Positions 34,795-45,978 of a stretch of 64,000 bases of DNA are shown here, piece by piece (position 1 is the first letter of the stretch; each line of letters opens with the position of its first letter). The translations under genes and the position numbers were made by a program. The notes under the pieces were generated by a model. That model searched no databases. It saw only the letters and a program-made list of their open reading frames with translations, and was not told where the DNA came from. Source of the DNA: Agrypnia vestita (taxonomy: Eukaryota > Arthropoda > Insecta > Trichoptera > Phryganeidae); assembly GCA_016648135.1 (NCBI GenBank), contig JADDOH010022985.1:1-64000 (forward strand), in the 5' to 3' direction.

Positions 34795-34900
34795 AACTAA
34801 CTATCATCATAACATTTCCCAGCGGGGATAGGCAGAGGGTATGGAGTGCCACTCTCTTCTGTTCTGATATGCAGCTTAGGTGATTCCTCATCCACTTTAA
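34795..34900 (+). repeat. Dispersed short repeat, copy 3
   Basis: CTAACTATCATCATAACATT is followed by GGGGATAGGCAGAGGGTATG and GAGTGCCACTCTCTTCTGTT. It belongs to the family at 21321, 31265 and 61254. Confidence 0.55.
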
Positions 34901-35267
34901 AAATATTTGGTATCATTACGAGCGGCAAGAGTTTTGTATACTCTCATGTGAATTACTAATTTTCGACCATATACGGATATAGCTTCAAATATTTAAGAAG
35001 ACGTAAAGAACATATATACAACTTTTTTTCTCAAAAATTTGTTCTGTGGATATTCTTACAGTGGAATTGGTGAACATTGCATTGTATAAAGTGATCACCT
35101 AAGCCAGCTAATACAGGTCTTTCCTGTGGCTATCCTATAAAATCTTCCACAGATGTTTCTCACATAAATATAATCGTCTCTATGAGACTATAAAATTTAT
35201 CTTAAATCTATACCTATAAAACTCAATGTCTGCCCGTCTCTCTGTTTGTATTAATCTTTAATCTTTA

Positions 35268-35960
35268 GGACTCGCCGGGTAACATAGGCAAAATTTCCTC
35301 CCTATTCTCATACCCCTTCCCCTCCTCCTGACATATTTTCGATGCAAATCTGTACCGTTTGACCGATCGGACTCAAAATTCGTAAACTTATTCCTTAGGA
35401 CTTGGCGGGTAACATAGACAACATTTCCTCTCTATTGTCATACCCCTTCCCCCCTGACATATTTTCGATGCAACTCTGTACCGTTTGACCAATCGAACTC
35501 AAAATTTGCAAACTTATTCTTTAGGACTCGGTGGGTAACATAGGCAATATTTCCTCCCTATTCTCACACCCTTTCCCCTCCCTCTGACATATTTCCGATG
35601 CAAATCTGTACCGTTTGACCGATCGGACTCAAAATTTAGGAAATTATTCTTTAAGACCCGGTAGGTGATTTATAATATTTGACATTTCCCCCGTATTTTT
35701 TCAACCCTTCCCCTCCGCTGATATACTGTAGGACTCGGCGGGTAACATAGGCGACATTTCCTCCCTATTTTCATACCCCTTCCCCTCTCCCTGACATATT
35801 TTCGATGCAAATCTGTACCGTTTGACCGATCGGACCTCAAAATTTGGAAAATTATTCGTTAGGACTCGGCGGGTAACATATGCGACATTTCCCCCCTATT
35901 CTTTTAACCCTCCCTCTCCACTTATATATTTTCGATACAAATCTATACCAATCAAATCGA
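35268..35960. repeat. Tandem satellite, about 125-bp unit, about six copies
   Basis: Units start TAGGACTCGGCGGGTAACAT at about 35268, 35397, 35522, 35650 (diverged, shortened), 35727 and 35860. Each continues through CCTCCCTATTCTCATACCCC, TTTTCGATGCAAATCTGTAC and CGTTTGACCGATCGGACTC. The array lies in the long intron between cassette F and the linker-only block. Confidence 0.9.
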
Positions 35961-36015
35961 ACCTTTGTTTACCTTCACAAATTTATTTTTAACTTAATCG
36001 AATAAACGAAATTCC

Positions 36016-36482
36016 GTGGAAATTCCAGTATTTCATAGAGAGAAGCGGGGCCAATTGATGCATGAAATTTCAATCTCATATTCTATGTACCTAACGAAAA
36101 TTAGTGAAATATTATATTTTTTTGAAAGGAAAATTTTGAGGCGTATCTTCGGACCGGTTCTAGAAAATAGACTTTGGCGCAGACGTTACAATAATGAGCT
36201 CTATACTCTATTTAAGAATCCAAACATCACACAATTTATAAAACTGGGAAGACTTCGGTGGCTGGGTCATGTGGAGAGAATGTCCGAGCATCAAGCACCA
36301 AAGTCCCTGTTGAACTCAAGGCCAATAGGGCGAAGGAGCTTAGGAATTAGGAATTAAGATGGAGTGACAACGTCCTCAAAGACATCTCTGCCTTAGAGCT
36401 TCGGAATTGGAGAGAGCTGGCACTAGACCGAGATGAGTGGAGGAAGATTATTGAGGAGGCCAAGTCCCACCAAGGGTTTTAG
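36016..36482 (+). pseudogene. RTE-like LINE, C-terminal reverse transcriptase fragment
   Basis: The plus strand encodes ERKILRRIFGPVLENRLWRR, then LGRLRWLGHVERMSE, RPIGRRS and finally RDEWRKIIEEAKSH. These are the conserved tail blocks of RTE-type LINEs in insects. A frameshift or stop follows at 36355. A short GATGATGATG run marks the 3' end. Confidence 0.8.
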
Positions 36483-36509
36483 TGCCAAGAGTGATGATGA
36501 TGATGATGT

Positions 36510-37495
36510 TTTTTTTACTTAATGCCTTGTATCTAAACTTAACGTAATATTTTCATTGTATGTCTGTCCGTTACCCCCTGTAACGTCCGTAACTTGGTGT
36601 AGTTTATTATTGTTATTTGACGTGTAACATTTTAACGCTCGGTTTATGAGAGAAGCAACAACGAGAATACGTAACAGGAAGAAATAATGATTTTTTTTTC
36701 CTATTTTGAATTTATTAATTTTATTCGACAAATTCAACTTTGATATTAGACGTCGGACGAAAATGTCAAATTCGATAAATTAGGGTTTTGTTAAAAGTAG
36801 ATTTCGACTTCGGAATTTCAACAAAAATAAAGTAAGTGCATACATTTTATTCATTCTGACAAAAAAAATTGGTTGTGAAATAATTTCATCCTAAATGAAG
36901 CGATTTAATACTATTAAGGAAAAATATAAATAAAGTAAATGTTCATTTGTCATATACATTTCAAATATAAGACTGTTTTATGCCATATATTATTATTATA
37001 TTCACACATACGTTTAATGGTACCTAACTATCTTTTTGGTTCAATACAACTTTTTGGGGTTTTTTAACACCGAACTTTTATTCTTAACTTATAATCCTGA
37101 ATAAAAAAACTTACCATTGATATTTTTTAATCTTAACTAAACAACGTTGAAACACTTTTAATTGGCCGCATAAAAACACCAAAAAGACAAACGCCAATGG
37201 CTAGCTATGGGCTAATTGGGGGCCAACTGATATGCTCACATATAGACCTTATGGAGATTTGAAAATATTGCTGGTGTGTTAATATGCCCTTTGCATCCAA
37301 ATGCCCCACCCCCCCCCTATGGGTAAATTTGCTTTGATATACGAGTGCTTCTGATGACAAACACTTTTCCGGAACGGATTATGCTCGCAGTCCAAGGTTC
37401 TAAAGTACACGCAAATAAGAAATGTGAACAAGAAGTTAGATTTTCAGTATAGTTAGTGTTTAATGCTATAAAACTGAACATTACTAAATTTTCAG
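36510..37495. other. Intron sequence, nothing recognised
   Basis: AT-rich. It ends in the acceptor of the first linker-only cassette. Confidence 0.4.
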
Positions 37496-37612
37496 AGCGC
37501 CGACCAGCAACTACAATGAACCATCTTGGAGGGATGAAAAACTTTTCCGCAGAGAGCTCTCTGGATAATAAAATGAAGCCGGATGGTGTCTTTGGTTACT
37601 TCAATGAACAAG
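37496..37612 (+). CDS. Linker-only cassette exon L1 (phase 1-1, 39 codons)
   Basis: The acceptor is CTAAATTTTCAG and the donor CAAG|GTGAAT. The peptide opens E-R-R-P-A-T-T-M-N-H, is rich in Asn, Ser, Lys and Met, and ends FGYFNEQG. It has no cysteine or histidine ligand pair, so no RING. The opening matches the linkers of exons at 53447 and 60305 (E-x-R-P-T), suggesting a cassette that lost or never had the RING. It is probably disordered. Confidence 0.8.
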
Positions 37613-37679
37613 GTGAATTCTTCAATGGTTTATGTAGTTTTATTTATATATTTGTATACGTCATAACGTAACAACGTGA

Positions 37680-38600
37680 ATAATTATTTAGTTATTGTAA
37701 AACTCTTGTTTCGGGATGAGGTTGCTTCCAGTAAAGACTTTGTTCTCTTAAGTATTTATTTGGTAACAATAACGGTTTAGACAATCGTTTATACAGTAAG
37801 ATGCGGTCTGGATAACAATGGTAGTAAGAGAGAGCGACTCGACATTCACGCGCCTTTTTATACATTCTCTCTCTCTGTCATGCAGTCTCTTTCTGGCGTC
37901 GCGACATACGTTCCTCAGATCTATTACAGTTATTCTTATATTATTATATTTAAATTTATGTTAAGTTATAAAATTTTTACAAATATATTTAACTCATAAA
38001 TGCAAAGCAAACTATCTTCCCAACACACCGTTTATCCGAAACAGTAGGCAGACAAGAAAGAACGTCTGTTCTATCATGGTACACAACTCTTGCTCATCTT
38101 CTCATACACGCTCTTCCCTTTTGTTTCATTTTATTCAAAAGTATTTAATAGCTCAAAGCTCTTTAATGCGACGAATTGAATAGTTTCAGAAAGCTCATTT
38201 AAAAATTGTGGTTTATTTTATTTAAGAGCTATGGGTAGTTTGGAGATAATAAACCCTAAAATACATTGCACATATTGAACCCTTTCCTTTGAACTTTAAT
38301 TTATAAAATGTGAACTAAATTTCTGAATCGATTTGATTCGCAACAAGATATATAAGATTTTAGATCAAGGGGTTGAAACTTTTTATCGTCCCTATTTTCT
38401 TTTGATCTTAAGAAAATAGAGATAAGCTTAACGTTTGTGCTATGAAATTATTGTTATAAATTAATTTGGTTGTTGTGATGTTTGTCCTTTTCAATGTGAA
38501 GTTTCGGGATTATCAATAAAATACAATTCAGACGTTCTAGAAGAATACAAAAATAGGTTTTTCCCGCGACCGTATGTATTCCCAAGCAAGTCTGTTAACC
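37680..38600. other. Intron sequence between linker cassettes
   Basis: I see no exon. The GATAAGCTTAACGTTTGTGC-type segment near 38410 is distantly similar to segments near 19600 and 31590, an unidentified dispersed repeat. Confidence 0.4.
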
Positions 38601-38639
38601 TGAAATGGCACCCTTCCGTACCATCTCCTGCGACCGGCA

Positions 38640-38775
38640 CAACCACCTACACATACATGACCGCAAACACACACGCACGCGTGTACATCGAGAGCCATTA
38701 CAATGGTCTCCCAGAGTAAGGCTTAAACCCCCGACCACTGCATCACCAGGCGAGCGTTGCTATGACCCATTTTAT
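38640..38775 (-). repeat. tRNA-derived SINE-like copy
   Basis: Minus strand AACGCTCGCCTGGTGATGCA then GTGGTCGGGGGTTTAAGCC matches the plus-strand segment at 10528. The GGGTTTAAGCC stretch resembles a B box. Confidence 0.45.
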
Positions 38776-38823
38776 AAACCAATCACAACTATGTAATCCA
38801 AGACTTAAACATTTTATTTTCAG

Positions 38824-38949
38824 AGCGGTTACTGATGGCCGGAAAAGTGAATCAACCCGGCGCTGCAGCGCGGTCAGGTAGCGAGAACTTTTCAAAAGGG
38901 AACATGGAAAAGGAAACCCCGAAAAACTTATCTTGGGAACATCAACAAG
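38824..38949 (+). CDS. Linker-only cassette exon L2 (phase 1-1, 42 codons)
   Basis: The acceptor is TTATTTTCAG and the donor CAAG|GTTAGT. The peptide opens E-R-L-L-M-A-G-K, continues through a Gly/Ala/Ser-rich region to LSWEHQQG. It shares with L1 an NFS-like motif, charged residues and the final -QG. It has no metal ligands. With L1, L3 and L4 it forms a run of four RING-free cassettes. Confidence 0.8.
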
Positions 38950-38959
38950 GTTAGTCTTT

Positions 38960-40470
38960 CAGTAACGTTGGTGCAGCAGAAGTAATATACTGGCCTTCTC
39001 CTTTTCAAGTCGGCTTCTTCATCGTGACGCATCGTGGATATATGATATCGGATATCCGATGACTTTTGATATGGTAACTGTTCGCGGTCCTTGTTAAGTG
39101 TAACAAGCTTGGGTTTCCCTGCTCATCTTATTGTAGATAGATCTCTCGGCCTTCATCCTTGTACATTCTTAGTCAGATTTTTTCGTGATATCCCTTCCCG
39201 CCCAAAATACGAAAGAGTCATTTTCCTCCGAAATTATTGAGGCATTTTTTAATTAGTACAACAGTAATTCAGCACAGTATGGCTGCCAACAACTGATATT
39301 TACTGTCCACATAGTGCAAAATATTTTTTCTAAATCAAACTCATAATTCACCACAAAGCAGATATAACATTATCAACAATATTAACATATTCATACGAAT
39401 CAGTGAATCATACAGCATCAACACTCAACACCAGGAATAGTAAGACATAGACAGGTATAGGAACACTTTATATTTATCTTACCAGGATATTTGCACGTCT
39501 ATGGTCGCACTTATTTCCAAACACCTCTAAATTTATTGTCGCTGGTCGCTCTCGCCAGCCATACTGAATTGCCGCTGGTTTCTATGGGATTGCCGAAATG
39601 TTACAATAAAAAATTCTTCCGCGCACGCCTTTCTCATCGCTTTTCATATTTTAGTTCTCGAGAATTTTCGATCAGTTTCTTCATATTTCCAGTAATTATG
39701 AGAATAGTCCAGTTGATGCTAGATTCATGTGGACAGTTCAAGAGACTTCGATAACGCGCAGTTATCACTGTTTTAGATTCTCCTGACAGTATCAATTTCT
39801 TCTTCTTTTTCTTATACTGGCTGAATGCCACTAGGGCCTATTTGTGCAGAGTTTGCCACTATTAGAAAATCCCTGATTTTCTTACTCTGGTTCGGGTTCT
39901 CTACAGGAAATAATTGAACTCGAAATTCTCTAGATATGTAACAGGTACCACTTACCAGATTTCTGCAGGCTACTCCCGCCATCGTCGTTCTCCGTCCGAT
40001 GTTTCGCTTCAGCTGCGAATCCCGTTGACTGCACCAATTTAGCTGACCGAAAGTTTTTGTACAATAAAATTATATTTAATACTTTATATTTTGATTTTTA
40101 ACGGTTAACTTTGATTAACCGTCGATTCCGAAATGCCAATACAATCTATAGTTCGCGGCAACTGTCATATACAGAGAACTACACGCTCATAGATAATTTT
40201 ATAAAGTACCTGACCAGAGACTACCAAGGATTTTTGCCCGAATAGCCACCTCTTGGAAGAAATATTGTGACGTGATCTTTCTTTCCATCTTTTGGAGGGT
40301 TCTTCCATGTTCTGTACCGTTAGCGTTGTTGAGTTTTTTTTACCAAAAATAGTATGCTAACCTTTTATATGAACCCTACTTCTTTTTTTTCTGGACTTGG
40401 GACCGGCATTAGAGAAGTTACTATTTAAACTTCTATATCAAATTAAACTTGAACTGAACAGAATCATTAT
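38960..40470. other. Intron sequence, no element identified
   Basis: There are moderately GC-rich patches at 39490-39620 and 39950-40030, possibly old transposon debris, without a recognisable domain. Confidence 0.35.
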
Positions 40471-40477
40471 TTTTCAG

Positions 40478-40612
40478 GGCGAAATCCGATGAATGATCAA
40501 ATAAATCGCTACAACAGTACTGCAACAGAGATAAACAGTCATTATCCAGTAGGTAGTTTTCAGGATAAGGAAACCTTGCGGATCAGCACCCTAGGTTATT
40601 CTAGAGAACAAG
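40478..40612 (+). CDS. Linker-only cassette exon L3 (phase 1-1, 45 codons)
   Basis: The acceptor is TTATTTTTCAG and the donor CAAG|GTGAGT, both good. The peptide opens G-R-N-P-M-N-D-Q-I, is rich in Asn, Thr, Ser and Tyr, and ends LGYSREQG. The final E-Q-G equals that of L1 (NEQG). It has no RING ligands. An Asn/Ser/Tyr-rich, low-hydrophobicity composition suggests a flexible spacer. Confidence 0.82.
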
Positions 40613-41291
40613 GTGAGTCCTTCCGTGATCGTCTTTAAGTTACTCTAGATTAGCAAAGGTGATGGAACTCAACTGTTATTTCAAGTATCGATACAAAAAT
40701 GATGACAATTTCCAAAAAACAGTTCATAAACTTCGAAGTGCTTGTAGATATGAAAGGCCTTGTCATTCAGCTATTGTTGGTTTAATCAAAATATTCCAAC
40801 GTGACGGCGGTGCTCCTGATGTGTAGCTTAAATTGCTACCGATGTGTCGACAAGAAGTAGTGCATGTATCAAGTATGTCGAAGACGACTATTTGAAGGTG
40901 CAACAGGTCATGGGGGCCAATCACTGCAGCGAAGAACATCACAAATACACCTAGCACAACCTACAGTCCACCTGTTTTTCACATTTAAAGCGACTCTCAC
41001 AATAAAAATAAAGTATACGGCCATCAGAAGTAAGTCAAGTTTCCACATTTGATAGAAGAGTCTTAGCTTGTTATTGAAATAAAATAACACGGCATTGATT
41101 GTTCGAAATATCAATTGAGTTGGATCATCTATTATAATAATAGTTTGTTATGTGTTGCCAATTTTTTGTTTTTTTTTGTCAATTTTTAAAATAGCGTAAT
41201 TTTGTTTAATTCAAAATAACAGGTGTTTGGGTCACCCATTTATAGTTTTTTGTTCGCGCTGGTTAATTAAGATGCTGGTCTTATTCTCCAG

Positions 41292-41417
41292 AACGACACA
41301 CGATGGGCGAAACTACAAATCCTATGTACAGTAGAATCGCAGCAGGGCAAAGTGGAGACATCTCAACCATCAGCCACCACCTGGCAGTCAGCACAATTGA
41401 AGATACTAATCAACGAG
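41292..41417 (+). CDS. Linker-only cassette exon L4 (phase 1-1, 42 codons)
   Basis: The acceptor is TTATTCTCCAG. The donor CGAG|GTTTGT is weak, as in exon C. The peptide opens E-R-H-T-M-G-E-T-T-N-P and ends IEDTNQRG. It is Thr/Ser/Ile-rich with a HH pair but no cysteines. Its length (126 bp) equals L2 and the four tandem exons near 50 kb. The weak donor could make it a facultative exon. Confidence 0.8.
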
Positions 41418-41559
41418 GTTTGTTCCTGTCTAATGTCTTTAGGAATTGCTCATTTTTTAATCATTTTAAAATTAATATAGTTTTCCGTGTAGAAATTATT
41501 ATAATCAATGTTCTTGAAAACACTGATAACAATGGAGGGACATTTGATTTTGAGGTTTA

Positions 41560-42434
41560 ACAAGTGTGAAATGACGTTTGATGGGTCTCTCTTTCTGCGC
41601 TATTGTTTCAGTGTCTATGTCTCAGATCTACCTACAAAGATAGTTATACCTTTGTCACGCAAGGTTTTCGTCAGTTTCCATTGCTGAGCGGCATTTCATG
41701 GCATTCCCACTTTTATCGTCAATAATAAAAGACAGTTATACCAATGTGAATTGAAATGAAACGAATTTAATGAAGCATGAAATGATGAGAGATAAATTAT
41801 TCAATGGGAATTTTTAGCGTTTTAATAAAATTTAATACAATTCAATGTTATTCTTCAGAACAATTTTGCTCCAACATTAATGATATTTTAATTTTATGTA
41901 TATGGTAACGTAAATAAAAGATGAAAATTTTAGTAGGGTTCTACAACTATCTCGAGAACAGTAAACACTTCTAGAATTACATAGTTAAAATGTCAACGAA
42001 AATCTTAGAACCAATAGTAACCTAATAAATAAAAACGAAAGCAATTTGACAATAAACAAAATCGTTGCGTTTGTAGAAGTGAAAATCCTCAAATGCGTAA
42101 AAACAACATGGTCTTGTTTTGGGTTATTCTTTTTTGAAAACTCCAAGTCATGGTTTATGCAAGATCGCTCCTCTCTGCCCTTTCGCATGGATGACGTGAA
42201 TCTTTAGCAATGTGAGGTTTCTTTAACCCTTTGCTATCCACGAATTCATTGGGTACCTACCATCCGCACGATCCTACGTAGACAAGGCACGATTCTTCCC
42301 AATTGTTACTATATCTTTCAATAATTTATAAAGATTATGTCTTGATGCAAGTTTTAACAGATCACCATTGTATAAAAAATGCCATTTTATTGGGAACAGT
42401 GACGTAATGAGATCATAGTGCACACTTTAACTTA
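41560..42434. other. Intron sequence, nothing recognised
   Basis: AT-rich without supported genes or repeats. Confidence 0.4.
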
Positions 42435-42438
42435 TTAA

Positions 42439-43870
42439 CCCTTATGTTACTGCACGGGTACCCGGGTATCCATTTCTGACTTCAAGTAAAAATAATTTTA
42501 TTCATAAACACTTGATGCTTTTGACCGCCCGGATCCCCATTATTTGAGGTATTTGAAAGGGATTTATGTATTGTTTGATGTAATTTTATTTTTTAAAATG
42601 TATTTTATATGACCTTAAACTTATCTAATTCTCTGATTACTACCCAGGGTACCCGGGTACCCAATCGGTATTGTTATTCTCATTCAGTGATAGACATAAA
42701 TTTTACCATCAGATTTCGTTTTATTGTAAAAATTAATCATGTAATAAAATTTTTTTACATTATCATTGGATCCAAATAACAATCCTTTACTTTCGCCGGA
42801 ATATATAAATTTTTGTTATTGTTAAATTTGTGGATTATGCCACTCTACTAGGCTACGCCTGTCCCAGAGTGGCGTTATGGAACACAATTATAATTTTTTT
42901 TTTTAATTCGTCAGTAATATTTATTTTCATAAGATAGGAATTATGTATCTACAAAGTATCAAGTGCAGTATTAGTGGTAAGTTGAGTGAGTCATAAGTCC
43001 AAGTGTAAATATGTGTAGAATAATTGTTTAATGTAAAAAGGGTTAAAGTTTAGTTTAAGATTATTTTTTATTTTCCTTAATTTATTTATTTATATAGGTA
43101 TATATTTTTATTTATATACATTGTTATGCAATTACAGCAAGTAAGTTTTCAGTTGCTGTTCTACCTTTGGAGGTAAGCCAGTTGTTTGCTAAAGCTTTTA
43201 TTTTATTTATTGAGTATATTCTGATTTTCGGGAAGTCTGTTTAAAATATGTTTAATATTTTAGGCCCTATGTATGAGTAATATAATTTTTATTTCGTCTC
43301 AATGCACCAACGGTTGCCATATTCTAAGATAAAATAATATATTGTGCTTTGGCATATTACATTGGATATTTTTCCATGATTTCCTTTGGGAAATCATGAA
43401 AAAATGTCCAATGTAATATTATGTTAGTGAGTTTCTTGTCCAGATGTTAATTTTCCGGTGTATATTTATCCAGTAAGAGGATAATCATACTTTTATCCCC
43501 TATTTGGCGGGTTAGATTGAATGTATTACATATATTGTATACATCCGCTGTAGTAATGATTGCTCATTGATTGTAACAGTTGGGTTGTAGAATCTATACA
43601 CGCTGAAAATGTTTGAATTCAGTATCAACCATACACATTTCACGTATCGACGCAGCTCTACCTACATTCAATCTTTTCCTCATATTAGCATCATCAAAGC
43701 GAGGAAATTTAAAGATCGATGCTGGGTATAAATTACATTTGAACAAATCAAAAATATAATCTGTATTTAGGTAATCGGCACCATATACTATCAGAATACC
43801 CATGAATGCATTTAACTCGGATGAAGTCAAATCCTTCCAATGTGGTTTGTTAGTACGATCATGTTCGTTG
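42439..43870 (-). mobile_element. Decayed piggyBac-like element with transposase fragment
   Basis: The left end CCCTTATGTTACTGCACGGG follows TTAA at 42435-42438 and is nearly identical for about 280 bp to the left end of the element at 47013. On the minus strand 43594-43830 encodes a piggyBac transposase piece (SSELNAFMGILIVYGADYLN, then FPRFDDANMRKRL and IREM), around the first catalytic Asp region. The right end was not found, so the boundary at 43870 is approximate. Confidence 0.65.
43354..43419. repeat. Perfect-like 30-bp stem hairpin
   Basis: ATTACATTGGATATTTTTCC with ATGATTTCC pairs with GGGAAATCATGAAAAAATGT with CCAATGTAAT around a 3-base loop. It is a near-perfect palindrome of about 66 nt. 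Confidence 0.8.
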
Positions 43871-44299
43871 CACGTTCGTCATTTATTTTTACAAAACTTT
43901 ACATAAAAACACAACTAACATTTCAGTTCCAAACAGTTCAAATATTTAAAATTTTAAATAATATCAGTGATTTAAATAATAATATCAGCAAGTTCTTACT
44001 CTCATAAATAATTTAAAAAAACAATTTTCATAAACTTTATAACTTTTATACTTGTTTTAAATTTGAAACTCGACTACATATATATATTTTCCCATAAAGC
44101 TATCTCGGATAAAGTATGTATGGAAAAAATGTTTTTTTAAAGTTTTTCTGGGAAATTTTTCTCTTCATAAAAATTTTACCCAGACATCAACGAATATTTT
44201 AATTTTTTTATCAGAATTGGTTCAATCGTTCTCGAGTTAACACATTTAGCGATTCATTTTTATTTATATAGATAGATAGATATAATTAGATATAATATT

Positions 44300-44680
44300 T
44301 CGGTAGAGATGCACGATTACGAGAAACTTCCATAATCGAATGATTTTCGTGATCGAATAATTAGTAATCGATACACGTGAAATTAGTAATATATAGAGAT
44401 GCGCGATTACGAGAAATTTCCATAATTTTTACCTTCGTCAACTTTCGAATATAGCACACGATTACTAATTAGTAATTGTCAAATAGTTGCGGTGCGAACT
44501 CGAGTACTAAATTAGTAGTTGTTGAATTAATACCTATTACTTATTATTCATTACATAAACGAATATTAAATTAATATTCGTTTATGCCATATCTCGAGTT
44601 ATTCGAATGATTTCAATAATCGAGTTATGATAACTGAAAATCGCGCATCGCTATTTAACGGTTATACGAGATGACAGCAT
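44300..44680. repeat. Locally duplicated ATCG-rich repeat with palindrome at 44554-44586
   Basis: The unit GAGATGCACGATTACGAGAA occurs at about 44306 and again, as GAGATGCGCGATTACGAGAA, at about 44397. Within the region CATAAACGAATATTAA and its complement form a 16-bp stem with one spacer base. Confidence 0.6.
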
Positions 44681-44773
44681 GGCTGCCAGATATTTTCTAT
44701 CACGGCATAGTATAGGTTAAATATAAACATTTGTTGGAAGATTTCTTGAAAACAATGAATAACTATTTTCTAG

Positions 44774-44914
44774 AGCAAAGATCGACGACCGTTGAATGTG
44801 TGATGTGCAACAAGAAATCTAAATCGAACTTTGTTCTACCTTGCGGGCATAACCCGGCCTGTGAAAGTTGCTCCGCCAATTTGAAAGAGTGCCTCGTCTG
44901 CAACATCGATATTG
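44774..44914 (+). CDS. RING cassette exon G (class I, 47 codons)
   Basis: The acceptor is TATTTTCTAG and the donor ATTG|GTAAGA. The exon is phase 1-1 and 141 bp. The peptide opens E-Q-R-S-T-T-V-E, then CVMC, VLPCGHNPACESC and ECLVCNIDIG. The spacing is C-x2-C-x11-C-x-H-x3-C-x2-C-x6-C-x2-C, the shortest class I form. It resembles exon B most (R-S-T opening, C-S-A-x-L-x-E-C-L segment). All ligands are intact. It sits alone between two piggyBac-rich introns. Confidence 0.92.
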
Positions 44915-44959
44915 GTAAGATTATCTTCTTTTTATTATTTTTATTATTTCTCTTCTAAT

Positions 44960-45975
44960 TCGTTTTTCTTCTGCTTAATCAGATTGTAAGCCTATTGCTT
45001 GAACAACACTTTCCCTTGGTAAAATCACTTGAGTTACTGTAGCAGATATAACAAACATTATTAATTGATAAGGCACTTTATGTCGCAACTTGATTATTTT
45101 TAATGAAATTTAAAATAAATTAAATTTTAAGAAATATTATAATTAAGTTTTGCAGGTTACGTGTTATTTTAAATGTGATAGCTGTTACGGCTTGTAACGA
45201 ACAGTGGATATACCACGTATAATCGACTTATTTATAAGATTTAAGTTACCCCTTCCCCCTTGGATAGTTAGATGTTTTCGGTGAAGGTCTTCATTAGGAT
45301 TTTTTTCCTAGACACTTATTATTAAAGGTTCCCCGATTTATAAAATTCTGTTATTCTTAATTATCAAAATCCCGTTTTTTGTAAGTGTTTTACTGAATTA
45401 CTTTGAAAGTGCCTCCATTTTATTTACAATTATCCGATTATTACATTAAATATTATTTTAATTTATGGCCTTGATTTTGGGTTTCCTAAACATATTATTA
45501 AGAAATGGAGAGAAGATCATTTTTTTTCTAATAATGAATTATATTTGGATCATCTGGGCATTTACTGCAACTTGATTATTTTAATAAACAACTAAAAATT
45601 ACTATATTAACGAAAGAAGCAGTCCCTGTTCCATTTCAAATTCCCCTAGTTTTCTTCACGAAATTCTGAAATAAAAATAAAAATAAATTTAAAATGTAAT
45701 TAAATATTCAAACCATAACGGTAGTTTTGCGCTACCCTGTAGATATCAGTTTACTACCCAGACCGTGTGATTTAACGTCTCTGAACTTTTTTCTTTGATG
45801 ATTTGTAACAGATAAGGGACAGTGCCTTTAAAACAATCCGATTATTATTATTTTATTTTAATTCCTTAACCTTAAAAGACTTCAATTTTTTTTCATAAAG
45901 TTTAAAGTCGCTTTTCATTAATCGAGTAGGCTAATAAGTCATTGGTTTACCAAAAATGGCAACACCAGAATGATA
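44960..45975. other. Intron sequence, nothing recognised
   Basis: AT-rich, with no exon or element supported. Confidence 0.4.
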
Positions 45976-45978
45976 CTT

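Noticed and set aside
40763..41114. Overlapping frames suggesting a mariner-like start
   Set aside because: Only a loose resemblance (VEDDYLKVQQ-like text), without terminal repeats or a DDE block.
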